A DNA stretch of 64,000 nucleotides. Origin: Rhodobiaceae bacterium UBA4490. Its GTDB lineage: Bacteria > Pseudomonadota > Alphaproteobacteria > Parvibaculales > Parvibaculaceae. Position 1 is the first letter of the stretch. Every line of letters begins with the position of its first letter. The notes beneath the pieces were generated by a model. The model saw nothing but the letters and a program-made list of their open reading frames with translations. It made no database searches and was not told where the DNA came from. A program made the translations under genes and the position numbers. Shown in pieces: positions 52,734 through 62,900 of the stretch. The stretch is from the NCBI GenBank assembly GCA_002389665.1, contig DGNO01000002.1, positions 133,624 to 197,623 of the forward strand, in the 5' to 3' direction.

Positions 52734-53966
52734 ATGAGCAACATTTTTCAAAATTTAGCCGGACGGACAGCCGGAAAGACAGACTGGCGCCGGCCGGAAA
52801 TATTGCTGCTCGTCATGGCCGCCGCCGTGCCGCTTTCCTTCGCCACCTGGCAATCGCTGGTGAACAATTTTGCGATCGAGCGGGCCGCTTTTACCGGCGC
52901 GGAGATCGGCATCCTGCAATCGCTGCGCGAGGTGCCGGGCTTTCTGGCCTTCACCTTCGTTTTCATTCTGCTGGCGATCAAAGAACAACGTTTCGCCCTG
53001 CTCTCCCTTGCCCTGCTCGGCACGGGAACGGCGCTGACCGGCTTCTTTCCCACCGCCATCGGGTTTTACTGCACGACGGTGCTGATGTCGGTCGGCTATC
53101 ATTATTATGAAACGGCGCAGCAATCGCTGGCGCTGCAATGGCTGCCGAAATCCGAGGCGCCGGCCATCCTTGGTAAGCTCCTTGCAATGGCGGGCTTTGC
53201 CAGCCTCGTTGCCTATGCGCTGATCTATGTGACCTTCGAGGCGCTGCATCTCGATTATAAATGGGTCTATGCCGCAGGCGGCGCCGTCACCTGCCTTATC
53301 GCGCTTGCCGCCTTTCTGCTTTTTCCGGAATTCAAAGCCGCGGTGCCGCAGCACAAGACGCTGATTCTGCGCCAGCGCTACTGGCTTTATTACGCGCTCA
53401 CTTTCATGGGCGGCGCGCGGCGGCAGATTTTCGTCGTCTTTGCCGGTTTCATGATGGTGGAAAAATTCGGCTATGCGGTGACCGAAATCACCATGCTCTT
53501 CCTGATCAATCAGGCCTTCAACATGGTGCTTGCGCCGGCCATCGGCCGCGCCATCATCCGCTTCGGAGAGCGGCGCGCGCTCACCTTCGAATATATCGGT
53601 CTCATCCTCGTTTTCGTGACCTATGCCTTTGTGGAAAATCCGCTGATCGCCGCCGTGCTCTATGTCATCGACCATGCCTTCTTTGCCATGGCGATTGCGA
53701 TGAAAACCTATTTCCAGAAAATCGCCGATCCGGCAGACATCGCCCCCACCGCCGGGGTCGCCTTTTCGATCAATCATATCGCCGCCGTCGTTATTCCGGC
53801 GCTTTTCGGGCTCATCTGGCTTTTCAATCCTTCGCTCGTCTTCCTTCTGGGTGCGGGCATGGCGGGCATTTCTCTCGTCTTTGCCCGGATGATCCCGTCT
53901 CATCCGCAGCCCGGCCATGAGCTCATCTGGCAAAAGCCCGTGCCCGCCCCGCAAGCGGCGGACTGA
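52734..53966 (+). CDS. MFS transporter
   Basis: A 410-residue major-facilitator protein with about twelve hydrophobic segments and a cytoplasmic central loop near 195-215. No substrate-defining motif is recognised. It starts at ATG 52734 and is divergent from the ABC adaptor gene, with a small membrane protein 14 bp downstream on the same strand, so the two may be co-transcribed. Confidence 0.88.
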   Translation: MSNIFQNLAGRTAGKTDWRRPEILLLVMAAAVPLSFATWQSLVNNFAIERAAFTGAEIGILQSLREVPGFLAFTFVFILLAIKEQRFALLSLALLGTGTALTGFFPTAIGFYCTTVLMSVGYHYYETAQQSLALQWLPKSEAPAILGKLLAMAGFASLVAYALIYVTFEALHLDYKWVYAAGGAVTCLIALAAFLLFPEFKAAVPQHKTLILRQRYWLYYALTFMGGARRQIFVVFAGFMMVEKFGYAVTEITMLFLINQAFNMVLAPAIGRAIIRFGERRALTFEYIGLILVFVTYAFVENPLIAAVLYVIDHAFFAMAIAMKTYFQKIADPADIAPTAGVAFSINHIAAVVIPALFGLIWLFNPSLVFLLGAGMAGISLVFARMIPSHPQPGHELIWQKPVPAPQAAD

Positions 53967-53980
53967 AGAAAGGCCCTCCC

Positions 53981-54373
53981 ATGGAAAAGACCATCCGCTT
54001 TTTCGCCGGGCTCGATCTTCTCGTCACGGGGCTCTTTGTGCTGCCGCTCACCGCGCGGCCCGTGCTTGATCTTATTTTCTGGCTGCATGACCGCCTCATC
54101 GCCCCGGAAGCTGCGCCGGAAATCGGCGGGGCCGCCATGGCCTTCATCAACATCATGGGCGTTATCGGCGTCATCTGGGCGCTGGCGCGGCTAAAAATGC
54201 CCTTAGCCCTTCTTGCCCGGCTGGACGGAGCGGGACGGCTTGCCGTCGCCGCGCTGCTGCTCTGGCATATCGCGGGCGGGCTTTCGCCTATTTTCGGGCT
54301 TTTTGCCGTGACGGAACTGGCGGGCGCCATCTTTCAGCTCCGCCCTGGTTTTACCCGTTCCAGAACGGCTTGA
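53981..54373 (+). CDS. Small hypothetical membrane protein
   Basis: A 130-residue protein with four hydrophobic segments (about 7-27, 48-70, 78-98 and 100-120). I do not recognise a family. It follows the MFS gene by 14 bp with GGCCCTCCC upstream and no terminator between them, so a shared transcript is likely. Confidence 0.7.
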   Translation: MEKTIRFFAGLDLLVTGLFVLPLTARPVLDLIFWLHDRLIAPEAAPEIGGAAMAFINIMGVIGVIWALARLKMPLALLARLDGAGRLAVAALLLWHIAGGLSPIFGLFAVTELAGAIFQLRPGFTRSRTA

Positions 54374-54446
54374 CCCCACCACATTTTCGCCTCAACTCTT
54401 GGTAAGGCTGTTTCCATCCAACCCATAACGGGCGGAGGGCGAAATC

Positions 54447-54704
54447 ATGTTCAAAGCATTCATCGCGGCGGCACTCAGCGCGGGCCTTTTGACTGCCTGC
54501 GCAAGCGAAGCGGACAAACGGGCTGAAGCCGCCCGCATCGAAGCGGAAGACGACCGGAACTGCCAGGAACTCGGTTTCGAACCGGGCACGGAGGCTTATG
54601 GCAATTGCCGCCTGAAACTAAGGGAAATCCGCGCCAAGGAACGGGCCAAGCAGAACTCTTCGCCAACCTTCGGCGTTGGTATCGGCGTGGGCACCAGTTT
54701 TTAA
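54447..54704 (+). CDS. Small lipoprotein, paired-Cys family (copy 1)
   Basis: An 85-residue predicted lipoprotein: signal with lipobox LLTAC and lipidated Cys18. The mature part holds a charged helix and the segment CQELGFEPGTEAYGNC (Cys39 and Cys54, spacing C-X14-C), then KLREIRAKERAKQ. GGAGG precedes the ATG. It is a tandem paralogue of the next gene. Function unknown; the Cys pair could form a disulfide in the periplasm. Confidence 0.8.
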   Translation: MFKAFIAAALSAGLLTACASEADKRAEAARIEAEDDRNCQELGFEPGTEAYGNCRLKLREIRAKERAKQNSSPTFGVGIGVGTSF

Positions 54705-54720
54705 GGCCGAGGAGAGAAAG

Positions 54721-55011
54721 ATGCGCACCTGGCCCCTCATCGTTTCACTCGCCGCGCTGCTCAGCCTCGGCGCCTGCGTCTCCGCAGAAGAGCGCGAGCG
54801 CATGGCCACCGAGCAGCGCATCGCCGATGAACAAGAATGCACGCAGCTCGGCTTTGAACGCGGCACGGAGAAATATTCCGAATGCCTGCTCAAGCTGCGT
54901 GAAATCCGCGCGGAAGAGCGCCGCGCCCAGGCGATCGAACAAGCGAACCGCCATCCCTTTTTCTACGATCCCTGGTATTACGGGCGACCCTATCCGCACC
55001 GTTATTGGTAA
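54721..55011 (+). CDS. Small lipoprotein, paired-Cys family (copy 2)
   Basis: A 96-residue predicted lipoprotein with lipobox LSLGAC (Cys19) and the same mature motif, CTQLGFERGTEKYSEC (Cys40 and Cys55, C-X14-C), then LLKLREIRAEER. The tail is aromatic (HPFFYDPWYYGRPYPHRYW), unlike copy 1. The ATG at 54721 follows GAGGAGAG; an in-frame start at 54676 lies inside copy 1 and is rejected. Tandem duplication of copy 1. Function unknown. Confidence 0.8.
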   Translation: MRTWPLIVSLAALLSLGACVSAEERERMATEQRIADEQECTQLGFERGTEKYSECLLKLREIRAEERRAQAIEQANRHPFFYDPWYYGRPYPHRYW

Positions 55012-55014
55012 GAC

Positions 55015-55635
55015 CTAGCGGGCCTCCGCCGCGCCCCAATAATTGAAGCCGGCGATCTTCGGCGTCGAGGGCAGATACATCGTCTCCAACTTGCCGATCT
55101 TAAAGCCAGAGCTTTCGATGATCGAGGGGATCTCGCGATTGAGATTGCAGCCGCCGCAGACCGCCTTCCAGACGGGATTGACCCGGTCCTGCCATTTGCG
55201 CACGCCTGCATCGGGCGCCGCGCCATGCTCGCAGAAAATCATCTTGCCGCCCGGCCGCAAAACCCGGCGCATCCCTTCCAGCGCCTTTTCAGGCTCCGGG
55301 ATCGTGCACAGACTGAAGGTGACGAGCACGGTATCGACGCTATTGGCATCGAGCGGAATTTCCTCACCCGGCAAGCCGATGAACTCCACATCGAAAGGCA
55401 GGTCCTTGGCGCGGTCGCCGGCAATGCGCCAGCTTTCTTCGGAAGGGTCGAGACCGATCAGCTTTTCGACCTTGGAGGGGTCGTAATATTCCAGATTGAG
55501 GCCCGTGCCGATGCCGATCTCCAGAATCCGGCCTTCCGCCTGTGGCACGACCTTGCGGCGCTGATAGGAGATGGGTTTGGTCCCGCAGGCCACGTTGATG
55601 ATCCGCGGCACGATATATTTTTCGTAAAAGCCCAT
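55015..55635 (-). CDS. Class I SAM-dependent methyltransferase
   Basis: A 206-residue methyltransferase. Motif I ILEIGIGTGLNL near 38-49 binds SAM, the acidic LIGLDPSEE follows, and LRPGGKMIFCEHG is the post-core beta strand. It resembles METTL7/UbiE-like enzymes; the substrate is unknown. The ATG at 55635 (MGFYEKY) is chosen; upstream in-frame codons are repetitive (KDPEGKDREGKD) with no family support. It converges with the lipoprotein gene 3 bp away. Confidence 0.85.
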   Translation of the reverse strand: MGFYEKYIVPRIINVACGTKPISYQRRKVVPQAEGRILEIGIGTGLNLEYYDPSKVEKLIGLDPSEESWRIAGDRAKDLPFDVEFIGLPGEEIPLDANSVDTVLVTFSLCTIPEPEKALEGMRRVLRPGGKMIFCEHGAAPDAGVRKWQDRVNPVWKAVCGGCNLNREIPSIIESSGFKIGKLETMYLPSTPKIAGFNYWGAAEAR

Positions 55636-55717
55636 GTCTTTCCCCTCTCGGTCCTTCCCCTCTGGGTCTTTGCCCGCCACCACGCAGGTCCCGAAGAGAA
55701 ATCCAGCTAAACGCGCG

Positions 55718-56530
55718 TCACCGCCACTGCGAGACGCCGAAGCGCAGAAGCCGGTCCCCCTCGATGGGTCCAATAAGACGGCCCCGCCCCTTCAACGTCA
55801 ACACGCAAGCGCGCAACAGGCCTTTGCTTTTGAGCGTGGAGGCAAGGCGCACACCCCGGGAAAGCGCTTCCCAGATGAGATCGGGCTCCATGACCGGCAC
55901 TTCCCGCACCGCCTCATAAGCGCCGAAAAACCTGTCTTCCCCTTGAAAGAGGCTGGCTTTGACCCCGTCTGCCTGCACGCTGTGGGCAATATAGGCGCTG
56001 GCATAGGCGGCAAGAGCGGCGTTTTTAGAGACCGCGCAGACTGTATCGGCAAGCCCCATGCTGGGCAGGCCGCCGCCCGTGCCTGCGCATTGCGCGGCGC
56101 CGAAGGCACCGGCATGGAGCATAAGCTCACTTGCCTTGCGCGCATGAACCGCCGCTTCCTCCTGCCAGACGCTGCCCGGCTTTCCGGCAAAGAGCAGGCC
56201 TTCTTCGAAAACCGCCCCTTCCGCTTTTTCCTCTGCCGCCCAAAGATCGGCAAGCGCGCCATAGGCGGCAAAGCGGGGAGAGACGGCCGGCTCGCGCGCC
56301 GTGTGGCCTACCGCCTCATGCACCTGGCGCATCGCCTCCATCATGGCGCGGCCCGCGGCCGAGCGCGGCAAGGCATCGCTGCCATGGGTATCGATCAGGC
56401 CCAAATCTTCCGGCAAGCCGTCCAAAAGCGCCTCCGCCCCGGCGGGCAGGCCGGGCGCAGCGTCAGCTTTTTTCTGAAACAGGAAATGGCCCGCATGAAA
56501 GCGGGACGGAACTTCACCGGCGGCCTGCAT
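55718..56530 (-). CDS. ApbE/UPF0280-like protein
   Basis: A 270-residue protein that I place tentatively with the UPF0280 family, related to ApbE FAD:protein FMN transferases. The best clue is GLADTVCAVSKNAALAAYAS (about 172-191), which matches the ADAV-x-x-x-A-x2-A-x-A pattern of that group, preceded by a Gly-rich loop (AGTGGG). ATG 56530 has GGGAGGAAAG directly upstream and is preferred over ATG 56560. It follows the ferredoxin gene on the same strand, which would fit a redox or flavin role. Confidence 0.55.
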   Translation of the reverse strand: MQAAGEVPSRFHAGHFLFQKKADAAPGLPAGAEALLDGLPEDLGLIDTHGSDALPRSAAGRAMMEAMRQVHEAVGHTAREPAVSPRFAAYGALADLWAAEEKAEGAVFEEGLLFAGKPGSVWQEEAAVHARKASELMLHAGAFGAAQCAGTGGGLPSMGLADTVCAVSKNAALAAYASAYIAHSVQADGVKASLFQGEDRFFGAYEAVREVPVMEPDLIWEALSRGVRLASTLKSKGLLRACVLTLKGRGRLIGPIEGDRLLRFGVSQWR

Positions 56531-56607
56531 CTTTCCTCCCTCAAAGCAGCGCCCTTTCATAGCAAGACGCGCCGCTTAAGGCGAGGAAAGCCGGGGCCTC
56601 AACGCCC

Positions 56608-56934
56608 TCAGGCTGGCTCCGGCGCCTTCACATTTTCCGGAAGAACGAGGCGCAGCCCGTCCAGCTCCTCGGTAAAGATGAGCTGGCAGGACAGGCGCTC
56701 ATCCGGCTCGGCGAAATTCTCATCCAGCCGTTCCAGCTCATCCTCACGCGGCTCATGCAGCCGGGCGGCCCAGGCCGGGTCCACATGCACCTGACAGGTG
56801 CCGCAGACGCAGGAGCCGCCGCATTCCGCCTCAAGGCCGAAACCATGGGCGCGGATGATTTCCATCACACGCCATCCTTCCACGGCGTCGAGCGCGTGCT
56901 CGACCCCGCCGCTGTCAGCGACGATGATTTTCAT
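56608..56934 (-). CDS. 2Fe-2S ferredoxin
   Basis: A 108-residue adrenodoxin/plant-fold ferredoxin. Cluster ligands fit C38-X5-C44-X2-C47-X35-C83, with an extra Cys42 inside the loop (CGGSCVCGTC). It lies 27 bp after the ferredoxin reductase gene on the same strand, so the pair probably forms an electron chain from NADPH. The terminal acceptor is not encoded in an obvious way nearby. Confidence 0.9.
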   Translation of the reverse strand: MKIIVADSGGVEHALDAVEGWRVMEIIRAHGFGLEAECGGSCVCGTCQVHVDPAWAARLHEPREDELERLDENFAEPDERLSCQLIFTEELDGLRLVLPENVKAPEPA

Positions 56935-56961
56935 GTGTCCGCTCCTTGCGAAGGAGAAAGA

Positions 56962-58026
<1,065 letters not shown>

Positions 58027-58280
58027 TTAGCAAGGCTGGCCCGTGAGGTAAAGAACAAACTCCTGTTGTAATAATCATTCAAATTCAAAATTCAAGTGTG
58101 AAAACGAATAATTTACACTATTAATTTGTTTATTTAGGATGTCTTCGACCACCCTTTCCGCCGCCCGGCGCATCTGCCACACCGGGTTTGCGGTGATTTC
58201 AGGGTGACTTTCCCGGCGCGATGCCTATCTTCCCCCTAGATAGACCGATTTGCCCCCAGATTGACCCCAAGGAGGACCCG

Positions 58281-58580
58281 GTGGCCGTTCACTGCGAAAC
58301 CATGTCCGATGTACGCCGTGAAATCGACCGGCTCGACCGCGAGCTGGTGAAACTGCTGGCCGAGCGGCAGGGCTATATCGAACAGGCCGGCCGCATCAAA
58401 GGCCAGCGCAGCGCCGTACGCGACCAGGCCCGCATCGAGGACGTCGTCCAAAAAGTCCTGGCCGAGGCCGAAAAAGCCGGCCTCTCCGGCGCCATCGCCG
58501 AACCCCTCTGGCGGCTCCTCATCGAAAAGAGCATCGAGCACGAATACGAGGTCTTCGATAAGAAGTCGGCGGCCGAGTAA
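58281..58580 (+). CDS. Chorismate mutase (AroQ type)
   Basis: A 99-residue AroQ-class chorismate mutase, converting chorismate to prephenate for Phe/Tyr synthesis. Helix 1 (MSDVRREIDRLDRELVKLLA) with the catalytic Arg, AGRIKG with the Lys, and the C-terminal helix (EPLWRLLIEKSIEHEYEVF) with the Glu-type residue are visible. The GTG at 58281 has AAGGAGG 5 nt upstream, better than the ATG at 58221. It stands alone; the AT-rich gap before it (58030-58150) is probably the promoter area of the reductase gene. Confidence 0.88.
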   Translation: MAVHCETMSDVRREIDRLDRELVKLLAERQGYIEQAGRIKGQRSAVRDQARIEDVVQKVLAEAEKAGLSGAIAEPLWRLLIEKSIEHEYEVFDKKSAAE

Positions 58581-58643
58581 GATCCATCAGAACTGCTCGT
58601 AAGAGTCGATTAACCAATTCCATTTACCTTTTGCACACAACGT

Positions 58644-58663
58644 CACTCTCCAAAATTAGAGTG
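58644..58663. promoter_or_regulatory. Inverted repeat upstream of the ACP/FkbH cluster
   Basis: CACTCT at 58644-58649 and AGAGTG at 58658-58663 flank an AT-rich centre, 30 bp before the acyl carrier protein ATG. It could be an operator for the cluster. Confidence 0.4.
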
Positions 58664-58692
58664 TCAGGTTCAGGTAAACGCGGATTGTCACC

Positions 58693-58983
58693 ATGATCGA
58701 TAAGAACAAGGCTATCGAGGCTATTTATGCCGCCATCGATGAGCTGAACGCTCAACTGCCCGCCGATCAGCATCTCCAGAAATCAGCCGATACAAACCTG
58801 ACCGGCGAGAAATCGCCGCTGGACTCTCTCGGATTGATCAACCTGCTTGTTGCGATCGAGCAGGAGATCTCAAAGCTGCATGGAAAGGATGTCCAACTAC
58901 TGGACGAGAACCTGCTTGGTGAAGAAGGCGGCCCCTATCGCACAGTCGAAACACTGGCTGATTACACCGCACAATCAGCTTGA
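58693..58983 (+). CDS. Acyl carrier protein
   Basis: A 96-residue acyl carrier protein; Ser45 in SPLDSLGLINL is the predicted 4'-phosphopantetheine site. The four-helix ACP pattern is clear. It is a stand-alone ACP directly upstream (10 bp) of the FkbH-like gene, so the likely cargo is a glyceryl thioester rather than a fatty acid. The start has only a weak ribosome-binding site. First gene of a six-gene plus-strand run. Confidence 0.9.
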   Translation: MIDKNKAIEAIYAAIDELNAQLPADQHLQKSADTNLTGEKSPLDSLGLINLLVAIEQEISKLHGKDVQLLDENLLGEEGGPYRTVETLADYTAQSA

Positions 58984-58993
58984 GGAGCTGAAT

Positions 58994-60697
58994 ATGACCG
59001 GTGCTCCGGTGCGCTACAGACTGATCTCGGATTTCAATCTAGAGACCCTCGCGCGCATCCTGCGGATTAACAATCCGCAGAAACCGGCGCAGGTGACCGT
59101 TACACCTTACGGTCAGGCCTTTCAATCTCTCCTCGCTCTGCAGAATCCAAGTGGTTTTCCTGATACGGATGAGATTGGCATAGTCTGGACACAGCCACAA
59201 AGCATCGTGAAAACCTACACGGACGCCGCTAACTTTCTGCCGTATGATACAGACGCTGCATTGGCCGAAGTCAACGCCTTCGCCGATGTGCTCAACCAGG
59301 CAGCAAGCAACTTGCGCGCCCTCTTCATCACACGCTGGACATCACCAAGCACCGAACGCGGGCTTGGTCCGCTGGATTATCGCCCGGGCTGCGGCGCGCG
59401 CATTCTGCTCGACCGCATGAACATTCAGCTCGCCGACAGACTAGCCTCCTCCTCCAACATCTTTTTCCTGGAGCCGGACCGCTGGATCGGTGAAGCAGGC
59501 GGCAACGCCGCCTGGACGCCCGCGTTATGGTATGCCGCAAAGGCCCCTTTCAGCAGTAAAGTCTATCAAGCCGCCAGCAATGATATCTTGAGCTATACTC
59601 AAGCGCTCGGCGGGCATACGAAAAAGCTCATCATTCTCGACCTTGACGATACACTTTGGGGAGGCATCGTAGGCGAAACGGGTTGGCAAGGAATTACCCT
59701 CGGCGGCCACAGCCACGCCGGTGAAGCCTTTCAAGACTTCCAGCGCGCGCTCAAAGCACTTACACAGCGCGGCGTTCTGCTCGCCCTGTGCAGTAAGAAT
59801 GACGAGCCAGCCGCCTTGGAGGCGATCGACAAGCACCCGGAAATGATCCTGCGGCGCGCCGACTTTGCCGCCTGGCGTATCAATTGGCAGGACAAGGCGA
59901 GTAATATCCGCAGCATTTTGGAGGAGATAAATCTGGGTGCTGATGCAGTGCTGTTTATCGACGACAATCCGGCCGAACGGGGCCTCGTCAGCGAGAACTT
60001 CCCTCAGATACTGGTACCGGATTGGCCAAAAAACCCTGCCCTTTATCCGGCTGCGCTCAAACAGCTGACTTGTTTCGATTCCGTTGCGCTGAGCGATGAA
60101 GACAGACAAAGGGCCAGCTACTATGCCGCCGAACGCATGCGCCGGACATTTCGTGACGGTGAGGAGACAGGTTCTTCTACCGCCTGGCTGGAGCGGCTTG
60201 AAATCTGCGTGACCGTCGAGGAACTGAATCAAACCAATCTGAGCCGGGCAGCACAGCTGCTCAACAAAACAAACCAAATGAATTTGTCGACCCGGCGCAT
60301 GACCGAAGCTGAATTGGCCAACTGGAACGCCGCCCCGGATCGTAAAATTTGGACATTCCGCGTTGCCGACCGTTTTGGCGACTATGGCTTAACAGGTATC
60401 ATTTCCGGCGAGCATGAAGGCGACACGGTTAGTATTATAGACTTCGTCCTCAGTTGCCGTGTAATGGGCCGCCAGGTGGAAGGGGCAATGGTCCACCAGA
60501 TTTTTAAATGGGCAAAGGAACAGGGGGCACGCCATCTCGAAGCGCGTTTTGTTCCAACAGAACGCAATCGCCCTTGCCACGATTTTTGGACAGCGAGCGG
60601 TTTTGAAGAGGTTCACCCCCATCACTTCCGCTGGGTGCTCGATAACCCTTATGCTGTTCCAGACGCCTTGACACTTAAAGCACAGGCTGCGGCATGA
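58994..60697 (+). CDS. FkbH-like HAD-IIIC glyceryl-ACP synthase with GNAT-like C-terminus
   Basis: A 567-residue FkbH-type protein. FkbH enzymes take the glyceryl group of 1,3-bisphosphoglycerate, remove phosphate and load it on an ACP. The N-terminal part (about 1-205) resembles the FkbH N-domain. The HAD domain has DLDDTLWGG from Asp216, LALCSKNDE and FIDDNPAER. A GNAT-like C-terminal domain (about 415-560) holds FRVADRFGDYGLTG and RVMGRQVEGAMV. ATG 58994 has GAGGAG upstream. It overlaps the next gene by ATGA. Confidence 0.9.
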   Translation: MTGAPVRYRLISDFNLETLARILRINNPQKPAQVTVTPYGQAFQSLLALQNPSGFPDTDEIGIVWTQPQSIVKTYTDAANFLPYDTDAALAEVNAFADVLNQAASNLRALFITRWTSPSTERGLGPLDYRPGCGARILLDRMNIQLADRLASSSNIFFLEPDRWIGEAGGNAAWTPALWYAAKAPFSSKVYQAASNDILSYTQALGGHTKKLIILDLDDTLWGGIVGETGWQGITLGGHSHAGEAFQDFQRALKALTQRGVLLALCSKNDEPAALEAIDKHPEMILRRADFAAWRINWQDKASNIRSILEEINLGADAVLFIDDNPAERGLVSENFPQILVPDWPKNPALYPAALKQLTCFDSVALSDEDRQRASYYAAERMRRTFRDGEETGSSTAWLERLEICVTVEELNQTNLSRAAQLLNKTNQMNLSTRRMTEAELANWNAAPDRKIWTFRVADRFGDYGLTGIISGEHEGDTVSIIDFVLSCRVMGRQVEGAMVHQIFKWAKEQGARHLEARFVPTERNRPCHDFWTASGFEEVHPHHFRWVLDNPYAVPDALTLKAQAAA

Positions 60698-61101
60698 CCA
60701 AGCTAAACTTCTTTGGTGACAAAGCCCGTACGCATCATATCGGATTGGCTGTTACCAGCATTCGCGACATGGCACCTGATGCCGAGATCTTTCACGATCC
60801 TATTCAGAAGGTGAAGGTTGCCTTTGTAAGCTTGCACGGACAAACACTTGAGCTGATCGAACCTGCGGGCGACGACTCTCCCATCACAGAAAGTCTGAAA
60901 AAAGATCGAAAGCTTGTGCACATCTGCATAGAGGTTCCCGATATCGCCGAAGCGGCAAATGCCGCGCGCGCGCATGGGTTCCATCGCATCAGCAAACCAG
61001 TTCCTGCCGTCGCGTTCGACGAACGCCCGATCACCTGGCTCTTTTCACGACAATATGGTCTCGTCGAATTGGTTGAAGCACCCGCCGGGGCATCGGCATG
61101 A
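60694..61101 (+). CDS. VOC-family (glyoxalase-fold) protein
   Basis: A 135-residue vicinal-oxygen-chelate protein, nearest to methylmalonyl-CoA epimerase/glyoxalase types. Putative metal ligands: His in HHIGLAV, Glu in TLELIEPAG, His in LVHICIEV, Glu in GLVELVE. It overlaps both neighbours by 4 bp, so it is tightly coupled to FkbH and the GNAT-like gene. It may epimerise or process the ACP- or CoA-bound acyl group; this is inference from context. Confidence 0.8.
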   Translation: MTKLNFFGDKARTHHIGLAVTSIRDMAPDAEIFHDPIQKVKVAFVSLHGQTLELIEPAGDDSPITESLKKDRKLVHICIEVPDIAEAANAARAHGFHRISKPVPAVAFDERPITWLFSRQYGLVELVEAPAGASA

Positions 61102-62183
61102 ATATGCCCCCAGAAACGAGCGTCGGATTCTGCCCGCCGGAAGAGATCGGAAAGGTACAAAAATTTCTTCACGATCATTGGGCGGAAAACCATGTCCTCG
61201 CAACCGATCACACCCTTATAGATTGGCAACATAAGGATATGCTTCACAACCGGTATAATTTCGTCATTGCCCAACAAGCCGGGGACGAAGACTTATGCGG
61301 TATTCTGGGCTTTATTTCCACGCGGCAATTGGATCCTGCCTTGGCCCGTAGCAACACGATCTGGCTCACGACCTGGATGGTCCGGCCCGATATGCGCAAA
61401 AGCGCATTGGGCATGAAGTTATTGGGATTTCTAACGAAGAATGAGCCTGCCGTGCACATCGGAACAGTCGGAAACAATGCTGAGGTTGCCGGAGTTTATG
61501 CCGCACTGCGCTATAAAACCGGAACACTTAACCGGCACGCTATCGTAAACAGAAAGCTCAGCTCCTACCGTCTGGTCAAACATCGCGGTTTGCCGGACAC
61601 GAAGAATATACCGGCCACCGGCACCTTGCGGCATCTCTCACGCGGCGATTTGGCAAACTCGCATATTGCCGCCCTTATTGAAAACAGCACACCGCACAAA
61701 ACACCCGCCTATGTGATTGGCCGGTATCTCGAACATCCCGTTTATAAATACGATATCTACGCACTCTTCAAAGCAGAACGCCCTCAAGCAATCATCGTAA
61801 CGCGTGTCTGTGAGGCAGAGACAGCAAGCGCTCTTCGCATTGTCGATTTCTATGGTAGAGAAGACGCACTCCCATCGCTCAGCTCCGCCGTTCAAACACT
61901 AATAGAACGAGATGTATACGAGTATGCCGACTTCTATAACTACGGGCTGGACTCAGACGCTTTCTTAAAAACAAATTTCTTTCCTGTGGAAAACGACGGC
62001 GGATTGGTTCTACCCAACTATTTCGAGCCACTTACGCCGAGCAATACGCAAATCCGTTTCGCATTTAAGTCAGAACACACCTCATTTCGTCTCTTCAAAG
62101 CTGATGCCGACCAAGACCGTCCCAACAGGACATATGCCTTAACAACACAAAAAACGAAGACTTCCGCCTCATTTTCTGCATGA
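61098..62183 (+). CDS. GNAT-like acyltransferase-fold protein
   Basis: A 361-residue protein with an N-terminal GNAT-like half (about 10-170: GILGFISTRQ, then TWMVRPDMRKSALGMKLLGF, a degenerate acyl-CoA/ACP-binding region). The C-terminal half (about 200-345) has no fold that I recognise. An acyltransferase using the glyceryl-ACP made by the preceding genes is a reasonable guess. It starts as ATGA overlap with the VOC gene. The base composition is clearly more AT-rich than the housekeeping genes. Confidence 0.65.
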   Translation: MNMPPETSVGFCPPEEIGKVQKFLHDHWAENHVLATDHTLIDWQHKDMLHNRYNFVIAQQAGDEDLCGILGFISTRQLDPALARSNTIWLTTWMVRPDMRKSALGMKLLGFLTKNEPAVHIGTVGNNAEVAGVYAALRYKTGTLNRHAIVNRKLSSYRLVKHRGLPDTKNIPATGTLRHLSRGDLANSHIAALIENSTPHKTPAYVIGRYLEHPVYKYDIYALFKAERPQAIIVTRVCEAETASALRIVDFYGREDALPSLSSAVQTLIERDVYEYADFYNYGLDSDAFLKTNFFPVENDGGLVLPNYFEPLTPSNTQIRFAFKSEHTSFRLFKADADQDRPNRTYALTTQKTKTSASFSA

Positions 62184-62196
62184 CAGGAACAAATCC

Positions 62197-62886
62197 ATGT
62201 CTCATCAGGACATCACCCGCCAAGGCGCCTGGGAAGAATCCTACAAGAACAAACAGAATTTCGTTTTCTATCCAAACGAAGAAATGGTCCGCTTTATCTC
62301 GAAATATATTCGCAAGCGAACCGGATTTTCCAGCTTCGAAGATCATCTTCCAAACGCTGCAGGCATGAAACTGCTCGACGTCGGCTGCGGTATTGGACGG
62401 CATTTAGTCATGGCGCAGGATTTTGAACTGGATCCTCACGGTTTTGATCTGTCCGCAGAGGCCATTAGAACAGCCCGCGAATGGCTGCGCAGCCGCGGAC
62501 TCCAAAATGCCGAAGAAAAGATCGTGCAGTCCGATGCGAGAGCTCTTCCCTGGCGAGATACATATTTCGATGTAGCTGTCAGCCACGGCGTCCTGGACTC
62601 TATGCCGTTTGATATTGCCAAATCTGCAATCTCGGAAGTTCAAAGAACACTGAAGCCGGAAAGCCTTTTCTATTGCGACCTTATTGGCGGCGGCAATCAG
62701 GAAGAGGTTGTCTCCACATTTCATGAGAAAGACACGATTCAATCCTATTTCGATGAAGAAAAGATAGACGAACTCTTCTCAGATCGTTTCGATATCGTGG
62801 AAAAAATTCTCGTCGATCGGCATGACAAAACCGATGACTGCACGTTCTCACGCTGGCATATCATCACCCGGCGGCGTAAAGCCTAA
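62197..62886 (+). CDS. SAM-dependent methyltransferase of the glycan cluster
   Basis: A 229-residue class I methyltransferase: motif I LLDVGCGIGRHL near 66-77, acidic FDLSAEAI near 88-95, SDARALPW and AVSHGVLDSMPF motifs. In this cluster it may O- or N-methylate the acyl group or the sugar. It lies 13 bp after the GNAT-like gene and 14 bp before the deacetylase gene, in one operon. Confidence 0.85.
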   Translation: MSHQDITRQGAWEESYKNKQNFVFYPNEEMVRFISKYIRKRTGFSSFEDHLPNAAGMKLLDVGCGIGRHLVMAQDFELDPHGFDLSAEAIRTAREWLRSRGLQNAEEKIVQSDARALPWRDTYFDVAVSHGVLDSMPFDIAKSAISEVQRTLKPESLFYCDLIGGGNQEEVVSTFHEKDTIQSYFDEEKIDELFSDRFDIVEKILVDRHDKTDDCTFSRWHIITRRRKA

Positions 62887-62900
62887 AGGCGAGCCCATCT

